Shown: positions 20,128 through 31,126, numbered from the stretch's first letter. The stretch: 64,000 bases of DNA from an uncultured Oleiphilus sp. (GCA_913020245.1 CAJWAD010000007.1:1-64000); one strand, 5' to 3'. A program made the numbers and translations. Notes: generated from the sequence alone by a model not told the origin.

Positions 20128-20616
20128 TTACTTTGCCACAAACTGCTGCGCCGCCCGATCTTTTACCACTGCGTTCGGCACGAATACTTGAGCACTCATC
20201 GCAATATATACACCCTGCTCAGCGGCCTGAAGCGCACCCACCGCAACACCCACATTAAAAACAGCATCGGTATCTTGAAAACGCGCCGGCTTCATCGCCC
20301 CGGTAATAACGATCGTTTTATCTAATTTAGCCTCTTGAAGCTGACTCGCTGTATGAACCATTGTGTCAGTACCGTGCGTAATCAGCACTTTATCCTCTGT
20401 TAACGCACCGACCGTATCAACGATTTTTGCACGGTCAAGATCAGTCAATTCAAGACTGTCTTTGCGTAACAGCGGGTAAACCGTCAATTCAATTCCCGTT
20501 CCAATACGCGCTATTAACTCAGGAACAACACTCTCGGCTATTTGATATTCACTGAGCGCGTCGAAGTAATCCTTATCTATTGTGCCGCCTGTCGTGACTA
20601 ATGCTATTTTGTTCAT
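20128..20616 (-). CDS. Single-domain asparaginase-like protein
   Basis: The 162-residue protein corresponds only to the N-terminal domain of type I/II L-asparaginases. It retains the first threonine site [10 protein letters not shown] (residues 8-17) and the second site [11 protein letters not shown] (about 79-89), plus the ITGAM strand. The whole C-terminal domain, which completes the active site in full-length enzymes (about 330 residues), is absent. Similar short proteins are known in gammaproteobacteria, so this is probably a natural short family rather than decay. The start overlaps the der stop by four bases (ATGA). Asparagine-hydrolysing activity is uncertain. Confidence 0.85.
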   Translation of the reverse strand: MNKIALVTTGGTIDKDYFDALSEYQIAESVVPELIARIGTGIELTVYPLLRKDSLELTDLDRAKIVDTVGALTEDKVLITHGTDTMVHTASQLQEAKLDKTIVITGAMKPARFQDTDAVFNVGVAVGALQAAEQGVYIAMSAQVFVPNAVVKDRAAQQFVAK

Positions 20617-22046
20617 CGTTTGCCCTTTGAGCCACGCTTATTATTTTTGGAGCGACGACTTCCATATTCTTTGGCGGCCGCTTTTCTCGTAAGTTTCATT
20701 TTATCTTTGGAAGCTAGGCTATTGGTTGGTTTTGCAAACGGATTCTCACTCGACTTGAATTCAAACCGAATGGGCGTGCCTTTAACTTTTAACACCTTAC
20801 GAAACATATTTTCGAGATAACGTTTATAACTCGCCGGAAGATCATCAGTTTTACTGCCGTGCACAACGATAATAGGCGGGTTTGACCCGCCCTGATGGGC
20901 AAATCGCAACTTGATACGTCTGCCGCGCACCATGGGCGGCTGATGGTCAGCCGTGCAATCCTGCAGAAGCTCTGTCAAACGCTTAGTCGGCCATTTCGCA
21001 AAAGCCGATTTGTAAGATGCATCTATTGATTTGTACATATCACCCACACCACTGCCATGCTTTGCAGAAATGAAATGAATTTGCGCATAATCCAAAAACG
21101 TTAAGCGTCGCTCTAACTCGTTTTTAACTGACTTCTTCTCATCAGGCGTCATACCATCCCACTTATTAACGGCAAGCACTAATGCCCGACCAGCATCCAT
21201 TGCAAAGCCAATTAAGTGAAGATCTTGATCTACAATACCCTCTCGCGCGTCAATAACAATGACGACTACGTTAGCATCTTGAATCGCTTGAAGCGTTTTA
21301 ATGATCGAAAACTTTTCAACGCCTTCCGTAACATTTTTTCGCCGTCGCACTCCGGCCGTATCAATTAGAGTATAAGGTTTATCCCTGCGTTCGTAAGGAA
21401 TGTAAACGCTATCACGCGTGGTACCAGGCATATCATAGACCACTACACGGTCCTCACCGAGCAAACGATTTACGAGGGTCGACTTTCCTACGTTTGGACG
21501 ACCAATAATGCCAATATGGCAACTAGTCGGTTCGTCATCAGTCTTCGCCTCTTGGGGGGGAAAGGCCTCCATTACCTCGTTGATCATCGAACTCACACCA
21601 CGATTATGCGAGGCCGCGGTGAGGAAAATTTCGCCCATACCTAGCCTGAAGAAATCTGCCGTCACCACATCAATATTTAAACCGTCAATCTTGTTGACAA
21701 CTAGGGCACACGGCTTACCAGACTGCCGAATATATTGAGCTATTTCTTCATCGGCAGGCGTCAAACCATCCCGAGCGGAGACAACAAAAAATATCTTGTC
21801 GGCCTCAACAATCGCTTGATATGACTGTTGGGCCATTGCCACATCGATACCTGCTTCGTCACCCGTTAAACCACCCGTATCAATGACAATAAAATCGCGC
21901 TCAACAGCAACGCCTTCTCCGTATTTGCGATCACGGGTCAAACCAGGAAAATCGGCGACGATTGCATCGCGCGACCGTGTTAGACGGTTAAACAAGGTAG
22001 ATTTACCGACGTTAGGACGGCCAACTAGAGCAATAACAGGTAACAT
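20613..22046 (-). CDS. der: Ribosome biogenesis GTPase Der (EngA)
   Basis: Der is an essential double GTPase needed for 50S ribosome assembly. The 477-residue protein has two GTPase domains, each with a full G1 ([14 protein letters not shown] and [14 protein letters not shown]), G3 (DTGG and DTAG) and G4 (NKID and NKWD). A KH-like C-terminal domain (about 365-440) and a Lys/Arg-rich tail follow. Length compares with 490 in E. coli. It follows bamB by 18 bases, the standard bamB-der order. Confidence 0.97.
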   Translation of the reverse strand: MLPVIALVGRPNVGKSTLFNRLTRSRDAIVADFPGLTRDRKYGEGVAVERDFIVIDTGGLTGDEAGIDVAMAQQSYQAIVEADKIFFVVSARDGLTPADEEIAQYIRQSGKPCALVVNKIDGLNIDVVTADFFRLGMGEIFLTAASHNRGVSSMINEVMEAFPPQEAKTDDEPTSCHIGIIGRPNVGKSTLVNRLLGEDRVVVYDMPGTTRDSVYIPYERRDKPYTLIDTAGVRRRKNVTEGVEKFSIIKTLQAIQDANVVVIVIDAREGIVDQDLHLIGFAMDAGRALVLAVNKWDGMTPDEKKSVKNELERRLTFLDYAQIHFISAKHGSGVGDMYKSIDASYKSAFAKWPTKRLTELLQDCTADHQPPMVRGRRIKLRFAHQGGSNPPIIVVHGSKTDDLPASYKRYLENMFRKVLKVKGTPIRFEFKSSENPFAKPTNSLASKDKMKLTRKAAAKEYGSRRSKNNKRGSKGKR

Positions 22047-22064
22047 TAAATTGAGGTGTCCCGA

Positions 22065-23204
22065 TTAATTTTTTAGGGTGTAGGCGACTAGATCGCCTGA
22101 ACGTGTGTACACTATAAGCTTATCATTGGAAACAAGCATTCTACCCATCACACCATCGCTGTCTGGTCTTATGCGTGCAGCGAACTCTCCGGTCTCAATA
22201 TTTAAGAGATGTATGTATCCCTCAAAATCAGCAACGGCAACATAATCACCCCAAATAGTAGGCGCACCGACACGTCGGTTAAGAAGCTGTTCATTCACCC
22301 ATAAAGAGGTCGCATTTCGCTTATTTAGTGAGTGTACTTTGCCATCATCACTGACGGCGACTAAGTGATTGAAGCCGACAGCTGGTCCATGATAACTAGA
22401 AAAAGGCAATGACCAAATTTCACTGCCACTCGATAAATCAAGCGACATCATTTTGCCTTGATACGAAACCGTATATAAACGGTCTCTTTGAATTGCAGCG
22501 TAACCATCCACATCCACCAATCGTTCTAGTTCTGTGCGACCTTGCGGTTGTCCGATTTTTGTCTCCCAAGTGCGCAAGCCTGATGCTAAATCAAGGCTCA
22601 GCAAGGAACCATTCGCAAACGATGCAATGACCTGATCACCCGAAATTTGTGGCGCTGAGGTTCCTCGCAAAGATAGAAGTGGTGCCACGCTCGCATAACG
22701 CCAACGTTGTTCACCACTGTCAACCGATAAACTCGAGACACCGCCATCACTCGTTTGGACAACCACGCGGGCGCCATTACTAGAGACAGGGCTAAGTGAT
22801 TCAGAACTCAACATCGAGCGCCACACCTCTTCGCCAGATTCACGATTCAAGGCAATCAGCTCACCTTGAAAGCTCGCCATATATAGGTGCCGGCCATCAC
22901 CAGACAAGCCGCCACTAACTGGAAACTCTAATTCCGACTCCCATAGCGGCTCGCCGTTGTCGAGCGATAGCGCATAAACAACACCTTCCACATCCACTGT
23001 ATAAATAACATCGTTAAAAATAAATGGCTCGAGCGCAAGGCGAAGGTCTTCATCGCCACTTCCTACTGAAGTGTCCCATAATTCAAGGAAATATGCGCTT
23101 TCTGTAAAGGCTTCCAGCTCAGCAGGTGGATTAACTTCTTCCGAACTACATGCAAAAAGCGCGGTTAGGACCGCGCTTAATAATACAACTCTCGTTAACA
23201 GCAA
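22065..23204 (-). CDS. bamB: Outer membrane assembly lipoprotein BamB
   Basis: BamB is an eight-bladed beta-propeller lipoprotein of the BAM complex, which inserts beta-barrel proteins in the outer membrane. The 379-residue protein has a lipoprotein signal with lipobox LFAC (Cys19). It also has repeated PQQ-like blades (VYALSLDNGEPLWE, LIALNRESGEEVWRS and similar). Length compares with 392 in E. coli. It lies between yfgM and der as in most gammaproteobacteria. Confidence 0.96.
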   Translation of the reverse strand: MLLTRVVLLSAVLTALFACSSEEVNPPAELEAFTESAYFLELWDTSVGSGDEDLRLALEPFIFNDVIYTVDVEGVVYALSLDNGEPLWESELEFPVSGGLSGDGRHLYMASFQGELIALNRESGEEVWRSMLSSESLSPVSSNGARVVVQTSDGGVSSLSVDSGEQRWRYASVAPLLSLRGTSAPQISGDQVIASFANGSLLSLDLASGLRTWETKIGQPQGRTELERLVDVDGYAAIQRDRLYTVSYQGKMMSLDLSSGSEIWSLPFSSYHGPAVGFNHLVAVSDDGKVHSLNKRNATSLWVNEQLLNRRVGAPTIWGDYVAVADFEGYIHLLNIETGEFAARIRPDSDGVMGRMLVSNDKLIVYTRSGDLVAYTLKN

Positions 23205-23234
23205 ATTTAATTATCTCTATTCAAATAATTCAAC

Positions 23235-23879
23235 TTAAAGCGTTGTCACATCAACACCAAGACTCGACAGTTTCACCGCGAGTAAAGGCGCACGTTGCGG
23301 CTCAGCCTTAACCAATCCATATGCTTTTTCATACACCGAACGCGCGGCATCTTTATCACCTTGTCGCAGTTTAATATCACCTGTAATTTCTAAAAATGCC
23401 GCTTCAAACTCGGGTGCCGGGTTCGCTAACAAATTCAATGCATCTTCGTTGTCGCCTGTTTGCGATAAGATGCGCGCTTTTCGTCCCAACGCAATATGCG
23501 TAGTGCGGGTGTCTTCCGTATTTTCCAGCACAAAATCTAACTCTTCCAATGCCTTTGGATAATCCGAATTACCTACCGCCTCTTTAGCTAAGAATAAAGC
23601 CGCGAACAATGCATACTCAGAATCGCCATAATTCTTTTTTAGTTCACCAGCGAGATATTCGGTGTTTGATGCCTTCGATTCGCGCGCGGCGCCCTGCATT
23701 AGTTGTTGATAGAGCGCTGATGCCTCAGCTTTGGTTTGCTCCACATTATTTTGCCATGCTTTCCAGCCAAAAATGATGGCGATTGCTGCAACAACGGCCA
23801 TTAAGAGGGAGTTACCGTTTTCTTTCCACCAATTTTTTATTGCTGCAATTTGTTCTTCTTCTGTTTTGATATCGTCCAC
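23235..23879 (-). CDS. yfgM: Ancillary SecYEG translocon subunit YfgM
   Basis: YfgM is a membrane-anchored TPR protein at the SecYEG translocon, working with PpiD on exported proteins. The 214-residue protein has a cytoplasmic N terminus (TEEEQIAAIKNWWKENG), one membrane helix (about 22-43) and a periplasmic TPR-like domain (about 45-205). The KNWWKENG motif and size are typical. It is located between hisS and bamB, the standard position. Confidence 0.94.
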   Translation of the reverse strand: MDDIKTEEEQIAAIKNWWKENGNSLLMAVVAAIAIIFGWKAWQNNVEQTKAEASALYQQLMQGAARESKASNTEYLAGELKKNYGDSEYALFAALFLAKEAVGNSDYPKALEELDFVLENTEDTRTTHIALGRKARILSQTGDNEDALNLLANPAPEFEAAFLEITGDIKLRQGDKDAARSVYEKAYGLVKAEPQRAPLLAVKLSSLGVDVTTL

Positions 23880-23947
23880 TCGAAACTCCGCTTCGTGTTT
23901 TTGTCTTACTTAAATTTTTTGGCACCGTAAAGTCGGCGCCTAGTGTA

Positions 23948-25219
23948 CTAAAATAAAGCGCTTAGGTGTGCGTTTAACTCATGCATAGGCAATTTTATTT
24001 GTGGCTGGCTATCCAATAGAGGCTTTAACAATGCGCTTTGCTCTGCAATCTCTTCGCTCCCAATAATCACCGCATACGCCGCGCCTGATTTATCAGCTTT
24101 TTTCATCTGCGACTTGAATGATCCGCCACCCATATTTTGCACAACGCGCATATTGGGAATCCCCCTCAATTGCTGCGCAATTTCGAAAGCCAGCATGTCC
24201 GTACCCTCACCGGCAGCCACAATATAAACATCAGCAAAACGCGCCAAATCTTTTGGTAACACCTGCAGCTCTTCAAGCAACAAGACCAAGCGTTCAACAC
24301 CCATTGCAAAGCCAACGCCCGGCGTACCTTTGCCGCCTAACTGTTTAACGAGACCATCATAGCGCCCTCCCGCACAGACTGTACCCTGCGCGCCTAACGC
24401 GCTCGTGACCCATTCGAATACGGTATTCGAGTAATAGTCGAGCCCCCGCACCAAGCGATCGTTGAGCGTGTAAGCGATGCCGGCGGCATCCAAATAGGCT
24501 AATAATTTTTTAAAATGCTGCGTGGTTTCTTGACCAAGAAAATCGGTTAAAGCCGGCGCGTCCTTGAGCAATGCTTGTGTCTGCGTATTTTTACTGTCAA
24601 GGATACGCAAAGGATTTGTGCCCAAGCGACGCAGACTGTCCTCATCTAACTTATCTTTAAATTGAGACAAGTAAGTTACCAACTCCGCTTTGTAAGCTGC
24701 GCGTTCTTGAGGTAAACCCAAGGAGTTAATTTGCAGTTCAAGGTGCTCACTAATACCCAGTTTTTTCCACAAATCGGCCGTCAAAATAATGAGTTCCGCG
24801 TCAATATCTGGACCATTGAAGCCAAAACACTCAACCCCGACTTGATGAAATTGGCGATAACGCCCTTTTTGCGGCCGCTCATGACGAAACATTGGCCCCA
24901 TATACCAAAGCTTCTGCGTCTGGTTAAACAGCAAACCATGCTGTTCCGCTGCTCGCACACAACACGCTGTTCCTTCTGGACGCAACGTTAGACTGTCACC
25001 ATTTCTATCGTCAAAGGTATACATTTCTTTTTCGACAATATCGGTCACTTCACCAATGGAGCGTTTGAATAATTCCGTTTGCTCGACGATCGGCATACGA
25101 ATCTCACGGTAACCATACTGTGACAGCAAGCCTTGCACGGTCGCTTCTAAATATTGCCAACGGTTCGATTGCTCAGGGAGCAAGTCATTCATGCCGCGAA
25201 TTGCTTGTATCTTTGCCAA
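23948..25219 (-). CDS. hisS: Histidyl-tRNA synthetase
   Basis: Class II synthetase charging tRNA-His. The 423-residue protein has the N-terminal RGMNDLLP motif. Motif 2 reads [16 protein letters not shown], and the histidine-binding signatures are LVRGLDYY (HisA) and the AGGRYDGL segment (HisB). GFAMGVERL is motif 3, and an anticodon-binding domain follows (from about 330). Length matches E. coli (424). It is 28 bases from ispG in the ispG-hisS order common to gammaproteobacteria. Confidence 0.97.
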   Translation of the reverse strand: MAKIQAIRGMNDLLPEQSNRWQYLEATVQGLLSQYGYREIRMPIVEQTELFKRSIGEVTDIVEKEMYTFDDRNGDSLTLRPEGTACCVRAAEQHGLLFNQTQKLWYMGPMFRHERPQKGRYRQFHQVGVECFGFNGPDIDAELIILTADLWKKLGISEHLELQINSLGLPQERAAYKAELVTYLSQFKDKLDEDSLRRLGTNPLRILDSKNTQTQALLKDAPALTDFLGQETTQHFKKLLAYLDAAGIAYTLNDRLVRGLDYYSNTVFEWVTSALGAQGTVCAGGRYDGLVKQLGGKGTPGVGFAMGVERLVLLLEELQVLPKDLARFADVYIVAAGEGTDMLAFEIAQQLRGIPNMRVVQNMGGGSFKSQMKKADKSGAAYAVIIGSEEIAEQSALLKPLLDSQPQIKLPMHELNAHLSALF

Positions 25220-25247
25220 AATAATACCTGTTTGTTCGAGTACGAAG

Positions 25248-26363
25248 CTAAGACGATTTCGTAATAATTAATGCGTCTTGCTCTGCTTTAAGTCGCGCCT
25301 TTTCTCGGATGTTTTTTTCCAATTCATCGACAAGCGCATCATTCGTCAACTTAGAAGCCGGCTTACCGTCTTCGTAAAGCAGGTTATTTGGCGATCCCCC
25401 AGTTAAACCCAGATCCGCTTCCTTTGCTTCGCCAGGGCCATTGACGATACACCCAATAATTGCGACATCCATCGGCGTCGAAATATCTTCTAGGCGACTC
25501 TCCAGCTGGTTCATTGTTTTAATGACATCAAAGTTTTGCCGCGAACAGCTCGGGCAAGCAATAAAATTAATCCCTTTACTGCGCAAGCGCAGTGATCGCA
25601 ATATATCGTAACCTACTTTAATCTCTTCAACGGGATCTGCTGCAAGCGAAACACGTATGGTATCGCCGATGCCATCCATCAAAAGCATGCCTAACCCCAC
25701 CGCAGATTTCACGGCGCCGGCGCGGAAACCGCCCGCTTCTGTGATACCCAAGTGCAGAGGTTGCTCAATTTGCTGTGCGATCGCACGGTACGCAGCAACC
25801 GTCATAAAGACATCAGACGCTTTGAGACTCAGTTTAAAATTTTCAAAATTATGACGATCAAGAATATCAACATGCCGCATCGCTGACTCGACCAGCGCAT
25901 CGGGGGTCGGCTCGCCATATTTTTTTTGCAGATCTTTCTCGAGTGAGCCCGCGTTTACGCCAATACGAATCGGAATATTGTTATCTTTCGCACAACTTAT
26001 TACCGCGCGAACGCGCTCTTCTTTACCTATATTACCTGGGTTAATGCGCAAACAGTCGACACCATAACCGGCTACTTTCAAGGCGATTTTATAATCAAAA
26101 TGGATATCTGCAACAAGAGGAATAGTGGTCTTCAATTTTATTTGCTTAAAGGCTTCCGCTGCATCCATACTCGGCACAGATACACGGACAATATCGGCCC
26201 CTGCATCTTGAATAAGCTTAATTTGTGCGCAGGTCGCGTCGACATCACAGGTATCCGTGTTGGTCATACTTTGCACGGCGATCGGCGCATCGCCACCAAC
26301 AGGAACATCCCCTACGAAAATCTGTTTCGACTTGCGTCTCTTAATTGGAGATTCAAATTTCAT
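25248..26363 (-). CDS. ispG: 4-hydroxy-3-methylbut-2-enyl diphosphate synthase IspG
   Basis: IspG (GcpE) catalyses the penultimate step of the MEP isoprenoid pathway using a [4Fe-4S] cluster. The 371-residue protein has the N-terminal TIM barrel and the cluster-binding region [14 protein letters not shown] near residues 266-279. A third Cys lies in [12 protein letters not shown]. Length equals E. coli (372). As an Fe-S enzyme it needs a cluster-assembly system, which is relevant because the isc locus nearby is reduced. It lies 10 bases after rodZ. Confidence 0.97.
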   Translation of the reverse strand: MKFESPIKRRKSKQIFVGDVPVGGDAPIAVQSMTNTDTCDVDATCAQIKLIQDAGADIVRVSVPSMDAAEAFKQIKLKTTIPLVADIHFDYKIALKVAGYGVDCLRINPGNIGKEERVRAVISCAKDNNIPIRIGVNAGSLEKDLQKKYGEPTPDALVESAMRHVDILDRHNFENFKLSLKASDVFMTVAAYRAIAQQIEQPLHLGITEAGGFRAGAVKSAVGLGMLLMDGIGDTIRVSLAADPVEEIKVGYDILRSLRLRSKGINFIACPSCSRQNFDVIKTMNQLESRLEDISTPMDVAIIGCIVNGPGEAKEADLGLTGGSPNNLLYEDGKPASKLTNDALVDELEKNIREKARLKAEQDALIITKSS

Positions 26364-26373
26364 AACACTCGTA

Positions 26374-27363
26374 CTACTCTATAGTCAGCTCAGCTCGCCC
26401 ACTTGGGCGCGCATAGACACTTAAATCAAGTAAGGAACCATCTGTGTATACCTCTGCAGCGGCCGAGTTACCCAACACAAGTCGCACAGGGCGCTCACCT
26501 TCATAACTGTAATTGACACCTGCTTGCTTCAAGCCCGCCGTAATTCTTCTGCCGTTGTTTGCATATAGTTCGAACCAACACTCACCTTTAAAGTTGATTT
26601 CTAACCCTAGTGGCTGCGCTTGCAGTTCTGCCGGCTCAGGGACAACAAGGGTATTGTCAGCAAGTTGCGTTTCAGAGGCATTAGTCAATTTTGCATTGGT
26701 ATCTTCCTCAAACAAGGGTTTGTCTGAAAGATCCAAAGCGCCTTCGTCTGAGCTCGACTGAGCTGGCTCATCCTGACCAGTATCGCCACTCAATCGGCGC
26801 TCGGTTTCTGGCAGGCTGTTAACCACTGCCGTTTGAGCGTCTGCTTTCCCCTCGAACGCTTCAGTAACAACGCCTTCGCTTATATCAGGCCCGGGGATCT
26901 CTTCTTTTTGACCGAAACTCGTGTCATCTGTTAACGAAACCACCATTAAGGCACAGAGAATAATCACAACGATAAAAATCCCAGCTTGTTTAAAAAGCTG
27001 TTTTTGATTTTCTTTGCGTTGCGCGTCACTCTCAGCTTTTTCTGAACTAAGTTTCTGCTCAACTAAGTTTTTCAGTTGCTTATCAAGCAACTCGACCATG
27101 CGTGCTTCATGCAGACCAACTAAGCGACAATAGGACCGAAAATAACCTTTTAAGAATACATCGCTGGAAAACTCTTCATAATTTTCACCCTCTATATCCA
27201 TCACAACGCTCGGACGAAGATGCAGCTCATTGGCAACGCCTTCAACCGTTAGCTTTAACTCTTGACGAGCTGCAGCAAGTATTGCACCTGGTTGAGTAAG
27301 CGTCTCTATAGGATTAGATACTTGATCCGCATTTTCATCAGGGATAGTTTCTTGTTCGCTCAT
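26374..27363 (-). CDS. rodZ: Cytoskeletal cell-shape protein RodZ
   Basis: RodZ links the MreB cytoskeleton to the wall-elongation machinery. The 329-residue protein has an N-terminal helix-turn-helix of the HTH_25 type (about 25-95, containing [20 protein letters not shown]) and a basic juxtamembrane segment. One membrane helix follows (about 128-147), then an acidic, Ser-rich linker (about 150-240). The C-terminal DUF4115 beta domain (about 248-325) contains [17 protein letters not shown]. It begins directly after pilF, one base between stop and start. Confidence 0.94.
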   Translation of the reverse strand: MSEQETIPDENADQVSNPIETLTQPGAILAAARQELKLTVEGVANELHLRPSVVMDIEGENYEEFSSDVFLKGYFRSYCRLVGLHEARMVELLDKQLKNLVEQKLSSEKAESDAQRKENQKQLFKQAGIFIVVIILCALMVVSLTDDTSFGQKEEIPGPDISEGVVTEAFEGKADAQTAVVNSLPETERRLSGDTGQDEPAQSSSDEGALDLSDKPLFEEDTNAKLTNASETQLADNTLVVPEPAELQAQPLGLEINFKGECWFELYANNGRRITAGLKQAGVNYSYEGERPVRLVLGNSAAAEVYTDGSLLDLSVYARPSGRAELTIE

Positions 27364-27364
27364 T

Positions 27365-28150
27365 TCATCCCCTGGCTTTCATTGCTGTGTAGCGCCGATA
27401 CTCATCAGAATCCGGATATAACTCGCCGAGTAATGCACCAATACTCTCAACCTGCTCTGGGTTATTATAATAATTGGCAATACGGATACCTTGCCATAAA
27501 CTTTGCGCCGAGTGCTGCATATCGTTTTCTGCAATCAGACTAATCAAACGGTTATAGTAGGCTTGCGCACCCGCATAATCTCGCTCGCTCAAGAGCAATT
27601 CTGTCGCACCCGAAAGCGCACGACCACTATATCGATTCAGCTGTAAACTTCTTCTATAAGCGTCAAGCGCTGCAGGGTTATTACCAAGTTTTATATTACA
27701 TAAAGCGATATTGGTATAGACCTGTGCACGACTGGAAAAACGTGTGTCGAGCGCCGCCGCTTCAAATTGCTGTAACGCTTCTTTGTAACGATCTGAGGAG
27801 AACAAGAATGCACCGTAATACGTGTATGCACGCGTGTAACTTGAATCTGAATCTAATGCTTGTTTAAAAGATGCCTCAGCGAGTTTAGCCTCACCCTCAT
27901 TCGAATAAATAAGGCCCAGCGCACTGAGCGCTGGCGCGTTGTCAGGGTCAAGTTCTAACGCGCGTGAAAGATGTTTTCTTGCGCGATTATAATCATCGCG
28001 TTTAATATATTCTAAGCCGAGATCTACATAGCGTTGCACCGCAGCAAGAGGATCCGCCTTTCGCGTCAAATTGCTCTGTTCGGTCGTTACGCACGCTTGC
28101 AAAAAAGCCACTGCAACAACAACACTTACTAACTGCCAAAACGATCTCAT
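27365..28150 (-). CDS. pilF: Type IV pilus pilotin lipoprotein PilF/PilW
   Basis: This TPR lipoprotein pilots the PilQ secretin to the outer membrane for type IV pilus assembly. The 261-residue protein has a lipoprotein signal with lipobox LQAC (Cys20). About six TPR units (about 40-230) follow, for example ALSALGLIYSNEGEAKLAE. The position between rlmN and rodZ is the conserved pilF locus of Pseudomonas and relatives. Together with pilZ at 44.9 kb it suggests the cell makes type IV pili. Confidence 0.92.
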   Translation of the reverse strand: MRSFWQLVSVVVAVAFLQACVTTEQSNLTRKADPLAAVQRYVDLGLEYIKRDDYNRARKHLSRALELDPDNAPALSALGLIYSNEGEAKLAEASFKQALDSDSSYTRAYTYYGAFLFSSDRYKEALQQFEAAALDTRFSSRAQVYTNIALCNIKLGNNPAALDAYRRSLQLNRYSGRALSGATELLLSERDYAGAQAYYNRLISLIAENDMQHSAQSLWQGIRIANYYNNPEQVESIGALLGELYPDSDEYRRYTAMKARG

Positions 28151-28162
28151 TATCTATTCTTT

Positions 28163-29290
28163 CTAACCACTCACTTGTTTCAATTTGATATAGCGTTCGC
28201 TTCGTCTCGTCCGGTCTTCTACGCGACCTACTAATTGGCCACACGCTGCATCAATATCGTCACCGCGCGTTGTTCTGACGGTTACTAAGCAGCCCGCTTT
28301 ATTCAACCAATCTTGGAATGTTCTCACTTCAGTGTTGCTTGGTTTTTTATACCCACTGCCAGGGAACGGATTGAAGGGTATCAGGTTGATCTTACAAGGC
28401 AAACCTTTGAGTATTTCGATTAATTCATCTGCGTGCTGTTTGCGATCATTCACCCCGGCGATCAAGGTATATTCAATCGTTGCTTTGCGCTTATCGGATA
28501 ACTGATCGAGATAAGACTTAACAGACTTTAACAACACATCAATTGGGTATTTTTTATTCACTGGCACCAGTTCATTTCTTAGCGCATCATTTGGCGCGTG
28601 CAAAGAGACTGCAATTGAGGCATCTGTATACTGACCCATACGATCAATCGCAGGCACAACGCCGGCGGTGCTGATGGTTAAGCGACGTTTCGAAATACTG
28701 TATGCAAAGTCATCCATCATCAGATTGACTGAGTCCATGACATTATCAAAATTTAAAAGTGGCTCACCCATCCCCATAAATACCACATTCGTCACTGGGC
28801 GATCTTTCGTTCGATCTATATTATCGAATGACGCAATCGCATTCCAAATTTGACCAACAATCTCTTCAGCACTCAAATTACGGTTAAAGCCCTGCTTACC
28901 TGTCGAACAAAAACTACAATCGAGGGCGCAACCAATTTGCGAAGACACGCATAGCGTCCCGCGATTACCCTCTGGGATGAGTACCGTCTCGATACTGCTA
29001 CCACCCGGCATCTTCATAACCCACTTGCGAGTCCCGTCTTTAGAAATATTTTGATAGACGACTTCGGGGGCTTCGATAATGGCAACCGTTTTTAGTTTTT
29101 CTCTCAACGCCTTTGAGATATTGCTCATTTCGTCGAAATCAGAAATCCCAAACTGATGAATCCACTGCATGACCTGCTTTGCCCGAAACGGTTTTTCGCC
29201 CATTTCAGAAAAAAAAGCTTCTACCTTAGCGCGCGGCAATCCCAATAAATTGACTCGCGCGTCACCTTTTGTCTCTACCGGTCTTGTCAT
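28163..29290 (-). CDS. rlmN: Dual-specificity 23S rRNA/tRNA C2-adenine methyltransferase RlmN
   Basis: Radical-SAM enzyme that methylates A2503 of 23S rRNA and A37 of some tRNAs. The start is placed at ATG 29290 with GAGAGTGG just upstream; an in-frame TTG at 29308 would use part of that ribosome-binding site as codons. This gives 375 residues. The radical-SAM triad [11 protein letters not shown] is preceded by [16 protein letters not shown] is conserved, and the C-terminal catalytic Cys is probably in [12 protein letters not shown]. It needs a [4Fe-4S] cluster. pilF follows after 12 bases. Confidence 0.95.
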   Translation of the reverse strand: MTRPVETKGDARVNLLGLPRAKVEAFFSEMGEKPFRAKQVMQWIHQFGISDFDEMSNISKALREKLKTVAIIEAPEVVYQNISKDGTRKWVMKMPGGSSIETVLIPEGNRGTLCVSSQIGCALDCSFCSTGKQGFNRNLSAEEIVGQIWNAIASFDNIDRTKDRPVTNVVFMGMGEPLLNFDNVMDSVNLMMDDFAYSISKRRLTISTAGVVPAIDRMGQYTDASIAVSLHAPNDALRNELVPVNKKYPIDVLLKSVKSYLDQLSDKRKATIEYTLIAGVNDRKQHADELIEILKGLPCKINLIPFNPFPGSGYKKPSNTEVRTFQDWLNKAGCLVTVRTTRGDDIDAACGQLVGRVEDRTRRSERYIKLKQVSG

Positions 29291-29360
29291 CAAAATTACC
29301 ACTCTCAAATACGAACAAAGCAGGTAACCACAAAGGGTTCCTGCTTCGGTAACTCAAACC

Positions 29361-29384
29361 AGCATAAAATTAAAATTTTATGCT
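29361..29384. repeat. AT-rich perfect inverted repeat between rlmN and ndk
   Basis: AGCATAAAATT and its exact complement AATTTTATGCT are separated by two bases. The site lies 17 bases after the ndk stop and about 70 bases before rlmN, read on the minus strand. It may be an ndk terminator, but no T-run follows on the minus strand, so the role is uncertain. Confidence 0.4.
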
Positions 29385-29400
29385 TCGCTCACACCAGCGC

Positions 29401-29829
29401 TTAACTGCGAGCGCAAAGCTCATCTGCCGCGAAAAAATATGCGATTTCTCGTGCCGCAGAATCAGCAGAATCTGAACCATGCACGGCATTTGCGTCGATA
29501 GAAGATGCAAAATCCGCACGAATTGTTCCCGCGTCAGCTTCTTGTGGATTCGTCGCACCCATTAAATCACGATTTTTTAGGATAGCACCTTCGCCTTCTA
29601 ATACTTGGACACACACAGGGCCCGAGGTCATGAAGGAAACTAAATCTGCGAAAAAAGGACGCTCTTTGTGCTCAGCATAAAAACCTTCAGCCTTCTCTTG
29701 AGAAAGTTGAACCATCTTCGCAGCAATGATTTGCAAACCATTTGACTCAAAACGGTCATATATTTTACCAACTACATTTTTTGCAACTGCATCTGGTTTA
29801 ACAATTGAAAGAGTGCGTTCTACCGCCAT
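29401..29829 (-). CDS. ndk: Nucleoside diphosphate kinase
   Basis: Ndk transfers the terminal phosphate between nucleoside triphosphates and diphosphates through a phospho-histidine and balances NTP pools. The 142-residue protein has the family start [15 protein letters not shown] and the catalytic His in [12 protein letters not shown] (near residue 117), with the usual RADFA stretch just before. Length is standard (143 in E. coli). It lies between iscS and rlmN; in relatives the iscU-fdx genes lie between iscS and ndk. Confidence 0.97.
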   Translation of the reverse strand: MAVERTLSIVKPDAVAKNVVGKIYDRFESNGLQIIAAKMVQLSQEKAEGFYAEHKERPFFADLVSFMTSGPVCVQVLEGEGAILKNRDLMGATNPQEADAGTIRADFASSIDANAVHGSDSADSAAREIAYFFAADELCARS

Positions 29830-29897
29830 GATCTTGTCTCCGAATATCTGAATAGTGCGCCTAACTGACGACCGACGCTTGATAATTTTGCCGCGGC

Positions 29898-29903
29898 ATT
29901 ATA
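29898..29903 (-). promoter_or_regulatory. Probable -10 box of the ndk promoter
   Basis: A perfect TATAAT on the minus strand lies about 70 bases before the ndk start, within the 123-base iscS-ndk spacer. No strong -35 hexamer was found at 16-18 bases. It suggests that ndk is transcribed separately from iscRS. Confidence 0.35.
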
Positions 29904-29952
29904 TGCCCGATTAGACTAAATTACACGCAAATCGCTGTAAATTTTCCTGCTT

Positions 29953-31104
29953 TTACAACTTATCTAAAGCCGTGGTCAATCGCGTTAGGGCTTGATCGAC
30001 CTCTCGTTCCGTCGTAAAACGACCAAAAGAAAACCGCAAAGATCCAAGCGCCGCTTCATCGGTGACGCCCATCGCCTTTAAAACATGCGACGGAGCCATG
30101 TTTGCAGACGTACACGCTGAACCTGACGATATAGCCAAATCAGGCATCGCAGCGAGTAGTAACTGCCCGTCTTTATTTAAAAAACTCAAATTTATGATGC
30201 CCGGTACCGAATTTATTAGGTCACCATTCACCTTCACATCGTCACGTAATAGAAGAGGCCGTAGGAATCTCGTTTTCAGTTCCGTTAACTTTTCGTATTC
30301 GTGACGCTGAGACGCTTGTGCGATTGCGAATGCTTCACCTAATGCGACTAACTGATGGCTCGCCAACGTGCCCGGACGCATGCCTCGCTCATGGCCTCCC
30401 CCATGAATAAGCGGTTCCACGGAAAAATCAGATGTCCGACGCACAAACAATGCCCCAACGCCTTTTGGTCCATAAATTTTGTGTGCACAAACCGAGAGTA
30501 AATCTGCCTGAATGGTTCGCGCATCGAGTGGTATTTTTCCAGCGCTTTGTGCCGCATCCACATGAAATAGAGCGCCTTGCCGTTTAACAAGCTCCCCTAG
30601 CTCCATCACCGGATTGATAACGCCCGTTTCATTGTTTACATGCATAATAGAAACGAGCGCAGTGTCTTTTCGTATACTCTGTGACAACAAATCAACCGTC
30701 ACCACACCTGACGTATCAGGCCGAATATAGGATATCTCATAGCCCTCACTCTCGAGGGACTCAAAACAGTCTAAAACAGCTTTGTGCTCGGTAAGTGACG
30801 TCACAATATGGCGACGTTCGCCAAGCTCACCGCCCTGTTTTCTCAATCCTGCAAGCCCTCCTTTAATAGCAAGGTTGTTTGATTCAGTCGCGCCAGAAGT
30901 CCAAACAATTTCTCGTACGTCGGCGTTGATTAAACTGGCGACCTGCTTACGCGCAGACTCTACTGCTGCTTCCGCCTGCCAACCTAACCTGTGCGATCGC
31001 GAAGCTGGGTTGGCAAAACAACTATCCGGACCTAAAAAGCCGAGCATTTTTTCAACAACCCTTGGGTCAACAGGCGTCGTCGCCGCATAGTCAAGATAAA
31101 TCAT
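29953..31104 (-). CDS. iscS: Cysteine desulfurase IscS, lacking the C-terminal tail
   Basis: PLP enzyme that takes sulfur from cysteine for Fe-S clusters, tRNA thiolation and other uses. The 383-residue protein keeps the IscS body: IYLDYAATTPVDPRV start, TEHKAVLD, the PLP lysine in CAHKIYGPKG and the persulfide Cys in SSGSACTSANMAPSHVL. It ends at REVDQALTRLTTALDKL, about where E. coli IscS (404 residues) still has some 24 residues to go. That missing tail is part of the known IscU docking region. It follows iscR by 22 bases; no iscU, iscA, hscBA or fdx follows. See the finding on the reduced isc locus. Confidence 0.95.
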   Translation of the reverse strand: MIYLDYAATTPVDPRVVEKMLGFLGPDSCFANPASRSHRLGWQAEAAVESARKQVASLINADVREIVWTSGATESNNLAIKGGLAGLRKQGGELGERRHIVTSLTEHKAVLDCFESLESEGYEISYIRPDTSGVVTVDLLSQSIRKDTALVSIMHVNNETGVINPVMELGELVKRQGALFHVDAAQSAGKIPLDARTIQADLLSVCAHKIYGPKGVGALFVRRTSDFSVEPLIHGGGHERGMRPGTLASHQLVALGEAFAIAQASQRHEYEKLTELKTRFLRPLLLRDDVKVNGDLINSVPGIINLSFLNKDGQLLLAAMPDLAISSGSACTSANMAPSHVLKAMGVTDEAALGSLRFSFGRFTTEREVDQALTRLTTALDKL

Positions 31105-31126
31105 TAAGCCTTCTTAAAAAATCGGG

